In this document: one piece after another, positions 15,789-21,175 of the stretch
Layout: the number at the start of each line of letters is the position of its first letter
Position numbering within the stretch: the first letter of the stretch is position 1
Source: Fibrobacter sp.
GTDB lineage: Bacteria; Fibrobacterota; Fibrobacteria; Fibrobacterales; Fibrobacteraceae
Length of the DNA: 21,175 bases
Assembly: GCA_012515825.1 (NCBI GenBank)
Contig: JAAYXQ010000126.1
Location: 1 to 21,175, forward strand
Direction: 5' to 3'
The notes under the pieces: model-generated
Told to the model about the DNA's origin: nothing
Seen by the model: only the letters and a program-made list of their open reading frames with translations
Database searches by the model: none
Made by a program: the position numbers and the translations under genes

Positions 15789-16535
15789 TTAAGGATTCCA
15801 TTTACTGTAATTTTGGGGTATATTGAGACGCCAAACGCCATTTCCCCAAGTCGTTTCATGCTGAACCTTTTTCAGTATCACTTCTAAGAACAATTCTTGA
15901 TCTCGAAAGAAACGAATCTTAGACGGGATCCTCTTTTTTTCATACTCCTTGGGGTTTTCATAATAAATCGTTTCCGCAATTCCACCGACCCCCATTTGCA
16001 TCAAAGACAAAATTTCTTCTGAAGCTTTTTTTCGCACAAACTGGAATGGACGCCCTAAAGCATCTTCAGCAAATACTTTTTCAAAATCTAAGGAATCTTT
16101 TTTACTTAACTCTTTATAAGAAGCGGGCAATAAATCACCATAAAAAATACCTGCGAGTTGATGTATATTCACAAAAGGTAATGCAGGCATCGAAGGGTCT
16201 CCAATCATATACCCTTGCCCTTCTATGTATAACTTTTCTGTAGGTAAAGTGATCCGCCAGCCTTCTTTGTTCCATAATAGAGAAGCGACTCCCACCCCAA
16301 AAGGGCCACTCAATTCTAGACGATAACGAATCCCTTGAACGGCAAATAACACACCAGATAACTCTTGCATTTCGCCTTTTTCATTTTTTAGAGATAAAGT
16401 GAATTTTGCCTTTAAGCTATCGGCAGCAAATTCTTTTGATTTTTCTTCAACAGGAACTAGTGATTTTGAAGAGGCACAAGCGGACAAAAATAAGGCCACA
16501 AATAAGGGGAAGAGAAGCAACAATCTTTGATTCAT
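15789..16535 (-). CDS. LolB-like / DUF4292-type lipoprotein
   Basis: A 248-residue lipoprotein: MNQRLLLLFPLFVALFLSAC, with lipobox LSAC and lipidated Cys20. The rest looks like the half-open beta-barrel of LolB and LolA relatives. The region FTLSLKNEKGEMQELSGVL, then YRLELSGPFGVGVASLLW, then ITLPTEKLYIEG, has their alternating strands and the G-P-F-G turn (LolB has G-P-L/F-G). In E. coli LolB receives lipoproteins from LolA and inserts them in the outer membrane. If this call is right the protein serves the many lipoproteins encoded next to it. An alternative is another beta-rich lipoprotein of unknown role. The start is ATG 16535 with AGGG 6 nt upstream; it begins 8 nt after the TPR gene, so the two are surely co-transcribed. 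Confidence 0.55.
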   Translation of the reverse strand: MNQRLLLLFPLFVALFLSACASSKSLVPVEEKSKEFAADSLKAKFTLSLKNEKGEMQELSGVLFAVQGIRYRLELSGPFGVGVASLLWNKEGWRITLPTEKLYIEGQGYMIGDPSMPALPFVNIHQLAGIFYGDLLPASYKELSKKDSLDFEKVFAEDALGRPFQFVRKKASEEILSLMQMGVGGIAETIYYENPKEYEKKRIPSKIRFFRDQELFLEVILKKVQHETTWGNGVWRLNIPQNYSKWNP

Positions 16536-16543
16536 TCTTTGCC

Positions 16544-18415
16544 CTACTGATTTTTCTTGAGTTTCTTTATGGCTTCCGGATGATTTGGATCAATAGATAG
16601 AATTTGCTTGTAAGCTTCTAAAGCCTTTTCATTTAACCCTAACTTTTCAGTGATCGCCACATAATGTTCCCAATAAACCAAATCATCAATCCCTTTTGGT
16701 TGCAGAGAAAGAATCAATTCCATAATATGAAGCGCGTCTTTATATTTTCCTAAGCGATAAAAAGCCCAAGCTTTTGAATCTAAATAAGAGGGCTCTTTTG
16801 GTAAATACTTTAAAGCCGAATCGATCAAAGAGGCTCCTCGCAAAACCTCATTTTTATTGCGATTTAGATCCACAAGCATATACCCTAAGTAATTTAAACC
16901 CTGATGATGCTTTGGATCTTTTTTAAGAAGTAAATTAAAAGCGTTTATCGATTTTTCAACCATTCCCACTCGTTCATAATTTGCAGCCAAATCAAAAAGG
17001 GCAGAGATATTATTAGTATCGGCAATCAAAAGACTTTCTAAAAAGAGACCGGCTTGCCTACGAGATTCTTTGGCTTTTTGAGTAGAAACGGAATCCTTTT
17101 TCCTCTCTAGAGCATAGGCTTCATGAAGTAAAGCATTCGCATACATCGTTTGCACCAATTGGTGCTTCTTATTAGCTTTCAATTTCATTTGTGCGACGGC
17201 TGTTGATGTTTTTACCTTCTTCAATATTTCAGGTGAAGGTTGCCAAGAGCTCCAATAGCCTAGCAAAGAATCATAAATCTGATATGCATCTTGATAGCGA
17301 CCGTACAAGTAATATAAAAATGCTTTATTTGCCACATAATTCTCAGGATCAATTGCCGCGGCTTTTTCCATTTCAGCAATGGCCGTTAACGTATCGCCAT
17401 CGGCTCTTGCCAAAGAACTCAGGTCTGCATGAGCAGGAGCAGCAAAAGTTTTGTTTTCGGTCAACATTTTTAAGTGTACTCTAGCGCTATCTACTTCTTG
17501 CAAATCAAGCTCTATCAAAGCAATAAAATTGAGCATCATCGCAGATGGAATTTTTAGCTTAAAATAAGCATTCTTTAAATAAGCAAGAGCCTCGTTCAAT
17601 TCGCCTTGTAAAACAAGAGCACGAGAACGAATCAATATTCCTGTTGTATCTTTTTCTGCTATGGATAAAAATTTATCGGCTATAGCAATCGCCTCATCAT
17701 AGCGTTTATTTTTGATTAATAAATCGGCTTTTTTTTCAAGATATTCTCTGTCTTGATGAGCCACGTAAGCTTGTTCCAACAAATCAATCAAAGCAGAATC
17801 TTTACCCACAGCAGAGAGTAAATCAATCTGTTTATTCAAAAGCGATTTACCGTAATTAATTTGAGGCAACAAAAGATCATACACACGAATCAATTCTTCA
17901 TAGTTTTTTATCGCGTCCAAAAGAATACTGTATTCATAAAGGATTAAATAATCCCGTTCATCTAAATCGATAGCTTTCTTAAAATAGACTTTTGCTGAAT
18001 CTACAATTCTATTTTGCATGTACATCGAAGCTAAAAGACTTAATTGCGATTTTTTTACTGGGCCTTTTAAGTTTTTGGCATGTTCTGCTAATGCTAATGC
18101 CATTTTATAATCACCCATTTCAGCCACTTTCATTGCCACTTGAAAAGCTAAATATCGATTTTCAGGATCCGCTTTGCTTGCATGTGCTAAAAACTCAAGA
18201 GCCATGCCATGCTCTTCTCTTTGTTCAAGCATAAGAGCTCTTAGAAAAGCTTCATGAGCTATATCTAAATTTGCTGTTTTTTTTACTAAAACGGAGTCAT
18301 TTTTTTCTTGAATCGTCTCGTTCACTGTCTGTTTTTGAACAGTCTTACTACTACAAGCGATAACGTTTGCTAGTACAAAAAAAAGAACCAGAGCTTTCCA
18401 AGTTTTATTGCGCAT
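16544..18415 (-). CDS. TPR-repeat lipoprotein
   Basis: A 623-residue lipoprotein: signal peptide with lipobox VIAC (Cys21), a polar linker, then tetratricopeptide repeats from about residue 50 to the C-terminus. Typical repeat segments are ALEFLAHASKADPENRYLAF, AIAEMEKAAAIDPENYVANK, SINAFNLLLKKDPKHHQGLN and ALEAYKQILSIDPNHPEAIK. Such solenoids bind partner proteins, and lipid-anchored ones often belong to outer-membrane assembly machines, but nothing here identifies the partner. The start is ATG 18415 with AAGGG 5 nt upstream. It lies 8 nt after the PASTA gene and 8 nt before the LolB-like gene, so a shared transcript with both is likely. Family certain, function unknown. Confidence 0.88.
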   Translation of the reverse strand: MRNKTWKALVLFFVLANVIACSSKTVQKQTVNETIQEKNDSVLVKKTANLDIAHEAFLRALMLEQREEHGMALEFLAHASKADPENRYLAFQVAMKVAEMGDYKMALALAEHAKNLKGPVKKSQLSLLASMYMQNRIVDSAKVYFKKAIDLDERDYLILYEYSILLDAIKNYEELIRVYDLLLPQINYGKSLLNKQIDLLSAVGKDSALIDLLEQAYVAHQDREYLEKKADLLIKNKRYDEAIAIADKFLSIAEKDTTGILIRSRALVLQGELNEALAYLKNAYFKLKIPSAMMLNFIALIELDLQEVDSARVHLKMLTENKTFAAPAHADLSSLARADGDTLTAIAEMEKAAAIDPENYVANKAFLYYLYGRYQDAYQIYDSLLGYWSSWQPSPEILKKVKTSTAVAQMKLKANKKHQLVQTMYANALLHEAYALERKKDSVSTQKAKESRRQAGLFLESLLIADTNNISALFDLAANYERVGMVEKSINAFNLLLKKDPKHHQGLNYLGYMLVDLNRNKNEVLRGASLIDSALKYLPKEPSYLDSKAWAFYRLGKYKDALHIMELILSLQPKGIDDLVYWEHYVAITEKLGLNEKALEAYKQILSIDPNHPEAIKKLKKNQ

Positions 18416-18423
18416 ATGCGCCC

Positions 18424-19179
18424 TTAATCAACGATTACGAAATCAATTTTTGTCCCTGCTGGCAAATAGTCACCCGATTTCGGAGATTGTTCTAATACAG
18501 TCCCAGAGATCCCATCAGCGCCTTTCTGCCTAACAACATCACCCACAACAAAGCCTAATGCTTCTAATTTCTGAAAAACCTCTTCTAAAAGCAAGCCTTC
18601 AAATTGAGGTAATGGCTTTTTCCCTGTAGTTTCACCCGCAGAAATAACCACATTCACGGTGTCTCCCATACGGACTAATTTTCCTGCAGAAGGATTCGTA
18701 CGAATCACAACACCACGAGGTATACTGAGATGAGCTCCCTTGATGATACGTCCTTGAATTAAGCCTGCTCGAGTCAAAGAAATTTCTGCTTGACGTTGAC
18801 TCTTGCCTCGTAGATCAGGAATTTCTACTTCGCGAATTCCTTTACTTTTTGTTAAAAGAATCGTTCTTCCTTCTTTAGCCTTACGACCAGGTACTGGTAC
18901 TTGAACAAGAACATGACCCGCAGGTACATCACTACTGTAACGCCCTTCGGCAAGCCATTCAAAATTGAAATCGGCATCGGTTAAAATTTGTTCTGCTCTT
19001 GTTTTTTCTAAGCCAAGAACATCGGGAACAACCGTTTCTGAAGTAAAAGAGCCAGCAATAATAGGCATGACTAAAGAATCAGCAACAATAACCAAAATGA
19101 AAACAATGACTAAAAAAATTGAAAAAGCCTGAACAAAAGGTTTTTTTATAAAATTTAAAAAACGATTTGGAATGGGCAT
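18424..19179 (-). CDS. Three-PASTA-domain membrane protein without kinase domain
   Basis: A 251-residue inner-membrane protein with a short cytoplasmic N-terminus, one membrane span (about 15-42) and three extracytoplasmic PASTA domains at about 50-113, 118-181 and 188-251. Each has the pattern VPDVLGL or IPDLRGK, then an Ala/Glu-rich helix, then V-x-x-x-x-P-x-x-G. PASTA domains, best known from Ser/Thr kinases and penicillin-binding proteins, bind peptidoglycan fragments. Neither a kinase nor a transpeptidase domain is attached here, so it is probably a cell-wall-binding or scaffold protein. The start is ATG 19179, with AAAGGAG 4 nt upstream inside the end of the crp-like gene, and the intergenic gap is 1 nt. 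Confidence 0.93.
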   Translation of the reverse strand: MPIPNRFLNFIKKPFVQAFSIFLVIVFILVIVADSLVMPIIAGSFTSETVVPDVLGLEKTRAEQILTDADFNFEWLAEGRYSSDVPAGHVLVQVPVPGRKAKEGRTILLTKSKGIREVEIPDLRGKSQRQAEISLTRAGLIQGRIIKGAHLSIPRGVVIRTNPSAGKLVRMGDTVNVVISAGETTGKKPLPQFEGLLLEEVFQKLEALGFVVGDVVRQKGADGISGTVLEQSPKSGDYLPAGTKIDFVIVD

Positions 19180-19180
19180 T

Positions 19181-19894
19181 TTACTCCTTTAAGTCCTTGT
19201 CTTCTAAGAAATTTTCATCGTAAATAATTAAATCTTTGCCAGCGACAGAAATCGATCCTTTCTTCACTAAACCTGAAAAAATACGACTTACAGTTTCTCT
19301 CGTTGTACCAGCCATTTCAGCAAGTTGTTGTTGCGTTGGGCGATTACGAATCACAGTTACCATATTTCCACTACCGTCATGAACTCGAACGCCCTTTTCT
19401 TGGATCAAATTCATAATCGTACCGCCTACACGGCCAAAAACGGACATCGTAGAAAGAGAACCGATATGACGATTCGCTTTACGTAGTCTCATACACATTT
19501 CAATCAAAAGAGAAATGGATAGTTCTGGAGTAGAGCGTAGTAATTGTATAAAGTGTTCTCTACGGATCACTAATAAAGAGGCAGCTGTCACAGCCTTCAC
19601 CGAAGCAGAACGAGGTTCCCCATCAATCAAAGACATTTCGCCAAAAAAATCACCTCGGCCTAACAGAGAAAGAATAGTCTCTTTCCCATCTGAATCAGTC
19701 ATATACACCTTCACTTCACCAGAAGCGATCAAGTATAGTGCCTGAACCGATTCATCTTTTTCGAGAATGATTGTTTCATCTCGACAAAAATCTTTAGGCT
19801 CCACTAACGAAATCAGTTGTTCTAACTGTGCTTCCGTTAACTTTGAAAATAGGTCTATTCCCTTGAGTAATTCAGCGACATCTGCATTATTCAT
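19181..19894 (-). CDS. Crp/Fnr-family transcriptional regulator
   Basis: A 237-residue regulator that binds DNA as a dimer. The cyclic-nucleotide-binding domain (about 15-130) keeps a phosphate-binding cassette much like Crp: GEMSLIDGEPRSASV at 85-99, with E86, R95 and S96 in the positions that contact cAMP's ribose and phosphate in Crp. That makes a cyclic nucleotide a plausible ligand. No cluster-binding cysteine group like that of Fnr is seen. The winged helix-turn-helix spans about 187-210 (TQQQLAEMAGTTRETVSRIF), a strong match to the family. The start is ATG 19894 with GAGGAG 6 nt upstream, which overlaps the purA stop. It is 10 nt from purA and 1 nt from the PASTA gene, so it may regulate its own operon. 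Confidence 0.95.
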   Translation of the reverse strand: MNNADVAELLKGIDLFSKLTEAQLEQLISLVEPKDFCRDETIILEKDESVQALYLIASGEVKVYMTDSDGKETILSLLGRGDFFGEMSLIDGEPRSASVKAVTAASLLVIRREHFIQLLRSTPELSISLLIEMCMRLRKANRHIGSLSTMSVFGRVGGTIMNLIQEKGVRVHDGSGNMVTVIRNRPTQQQLAEMAGTTRETVSRIFSGLVKKGSISVAGKDLIIYDENFLEDKDLKE

Positions 19895-19900
19895 TAGCTT

Positions 19901-19906
19901 CTCCTC
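19901..19906 (-). promoter_or_regulatory. Strong ribosome binding site of the Crp/Fnr gene, overlapping the purA stop
   Basis: GAGGAG lies 6 nt before ATG 19894. Its upstream end overlaps the purA TGA (19905-19907), so a ribosome finishing purA covers this site, which fits coupled translation. Confidence 0.6.
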
Positions 19907-21175
19907 AGTTCATATCTATGATAATCGTTTGATCACGACGAGCTCCAACAGACACCATCCCAATTTTAACATCGACCAATTCAGAAAGTCGTTTCAAATA
20001 ATTTTTTGCTGCCAAAGGCAATTCGTCCCACGAGCGACACTTCGTTGTATCAGACTCCCAACCAGGCATGGTTTCATACACAGGAACGCAACGACCTACC
20101 TTAGAAAGCTGATTTGGAATCAAATTCAAAATCTCACCATCACATTCATAGTGAGTACAAATTTGAATTTCCTTAAAAGAATCGAGAACATCTAATTTCG
20201 TAATCGCTAAATGAGTTAAGCCATTCACCACCGCAGCCTTACGCACGACAGTCGCATCAAACCAACCACAGCGACGATTACGGCCAGTCGTAGCACCATA
20301 CTCATTACCAATTTTCCGTAATTCGTCTCCGACTTCATCTAAAAGTTCGGTAGGGAACGGCCCATTACCTACACGGGTAGTATAAGCTTTCACCACACCA
20401 AAAACTTGATCTATTGCTTTTGGACCAACACCAGAACCACAACTAGCATAGCCAGCGACTGTGTTACTTGAAGTCACAAAAGGATAAGTTCCTTGATCCA
20501 CATCAAGAATCGTTCCTTGAGCCCCTTCAAAAATCAAGCGCTTATTGTCCTTAAGGCTATTATATAAAAACTCACTCACATCCTTCACATAAGGAGCAAT
20601 CTGCTGACCCAAAGCTAAATATTCTTTAATCACTGTTTCTGGATCAATTGGATCGGCTCCAAACATCAATTTGAATTCTTCATTATGAATTCGAGCCATG
20701 TTCTCAATACGAGGACGAAGTTCCTTTTCGTCTAATAAATCGCCCACGCGAACACCAATACGATTTACCTTATCACTATAACAAGGCCCAATACCACGAC
20801 CAGTCGTTCCAATCGCACCTTTACCAGCCTTTAATTCTTTAAGCTTATCGACAGCTGTATGCCAAGGTAAAACCACATGAGCATTGTTTGCAATCATTAA
20901 ACGGCCTTTTGGATCTAAGCCCTTTTGACATAAATCTTCAATTTCAAGCAATGTTTGAATCGGATCAAGAACAACACCATTTCCAATAACACACATCTTA
21001 TCTTGATGCATTATCCCAGATGGGATTAAATGAAATACAAACTTTCGATCTTCTACTTCAACAGTATGCCCAGCGTTAGCACCACCTTGAAAACGGACAA
21101 TCACATCCGCATCTAAGGTTAAAAAATCAACTACTTTCGCTTTACCTTCGTCGCCCCATTGGGAGCCAATAACAA
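19905..21175 (-). CDS. purA: Adenylosuccinate synthetase (5' end outside window)
   Basis: Joins IMP and aspartate, using GTP, to give adenylosuccinate in the first committed step to AMP. The frame is open through the right edge, so the visible 422 residues lack only a few N-terminal ones. It starts VIGSQWGDEGKAK and holds GGANAGHT with the catalytic His, TTGRGIGPCYSDK, IFEGAQGTILDVDQGTYPFV, TTGRNRRCGWFD and TKLDVLD. Length and motifs fit the family (E. coli 432). In the first loop the family's GDEGKGK reads GDEGKAK here: the last Gly is Ala. The catalytic Asp in GDE is kept. It ends with stop TGA at 19905-19907, 10 nt before crp. Confidence 0.97.
   Translation of the reverse strand, partial: VIGSQWGDEGKAKVVDFLTLDADVIVRFQGGANAGHTVEVEDRKFVFHLIPSGIMHQDKMCVIGNGVVLDPIQTLLEIEDLCQKGLDPKGRLMIANNAHVVLPWHTAVDKLKELKAGKGAIGTTGRGIGPCYSDKVNRIGVRVGDLLDEKELRPRIENMARIHNEEFKLMFGADPIDPETVIKEYLALGQQIAPYVKDVSEFLYNSLKDNKRLIFEGAQGTILDVDQGTYPFVTSSNTVAGYASCGSGVGPKAIDQVFGVVKAYTTRVGNGPFPTELLDEVGDELRKIGNEYGATTGRNRRCGWFDATVVRKAAVVNGLTHLAITKLDVLDSFKEIQICTHYECDGEILNLIPNQLSKVGRCVPVYETMPGWESDTTKCRSWDELPLAAKNYLKRLSELVDVKIGMVSVGARRDQTIIIDMN

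Noticed and set aside
1..21175. Mobile elements, tRNA or rRNA genes, CRISPR arrays, defence cassettes
   Set aside because: I saw no transposase, integrase, cloverleaf, rRNA core sequence or repeat-spacer array; the methyltransferase has no nuclease partner here.

Overview
The window reads as a chromosomal segment of a low-GC, Gram-negative bacterium of the FCB group, most likely Fibrobacterota (Fibrobacter-like). This is an inference from several traits. There are five apparent lipoproteins, one with a serine-rich linker of the kind common in Fibrobacter surface proteins. A secreted protein ends in a domain resembling the type IX secretion (T9SS) sorting signal. The long signal peptidase I and the Ig-like lipoprotein both resemble Bacteroidota relatives. 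A plant-cell-wall-degrading PL1 pectate lyase lies at one edge. I saw no rRNA, tRNA, CRISPR array, insertion sequence or phage gene.

Every convincing gene is on the minus strand, so transcription runs from high to low coordinates. From the right edge the order is: purA (5' end cut off), a Crp/Fnr regulator, a three-PASTA membrane protein, a TPR lipoprotein, a LolB-like lipoprotein, a large M6-peptidase-like secreted protein, a SUMF1-domain lipoprotein, an orphan beta-class DNA methyltransferase, an NlpE-like lipoprotein and a LytTR response regulator. Gaps are 1-13 nt in most of this run, with a 4-nt overlap at SUMF1/methyltransferase and wider gaps of 53 nt (before the M6-like gene) and 38 nt (before the NlpE-like gene). 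It could be one or a few long transcripts.

After a 187-nt gap comes a second run: signal peptidase I (lepB), an Ig-like lipoprotein overlapping it by 1 nt, a DinG-type exonuclease-helicase 12 nt further on, and a protein with an XPB/Ssl2-like helicase-associated domain. A 352-nt AT-rich gap then separates these from a secreted PL1 pectate lyase whose 3' end lies outside the window.

The shared theme is the cell envelope: signal cleavage (LepB), lipoprotein localisation (LolB-like), several lipoproteins, a possible envelope sensor (NlpE-like) beside a response regulator, and secreted proteins. The most striking observation is that the M6-like protein has lost every zinc-binding and catalytic position of its active-site motif (Asn-Gln-Ile-Gly-Arg in place of His-Glu-x-x-His, and Asn in place of the third ligand) while the surrounding fold motifs remain. 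It looks like a secreted pseudoprotease. Other points worth a check are the PurA Gly-to-Ala change in its GDEGKGK loop, the orphan methyltransferase coupled to a lipoprotein gene, and the helicase-associated protein without a helicase beside DinG.
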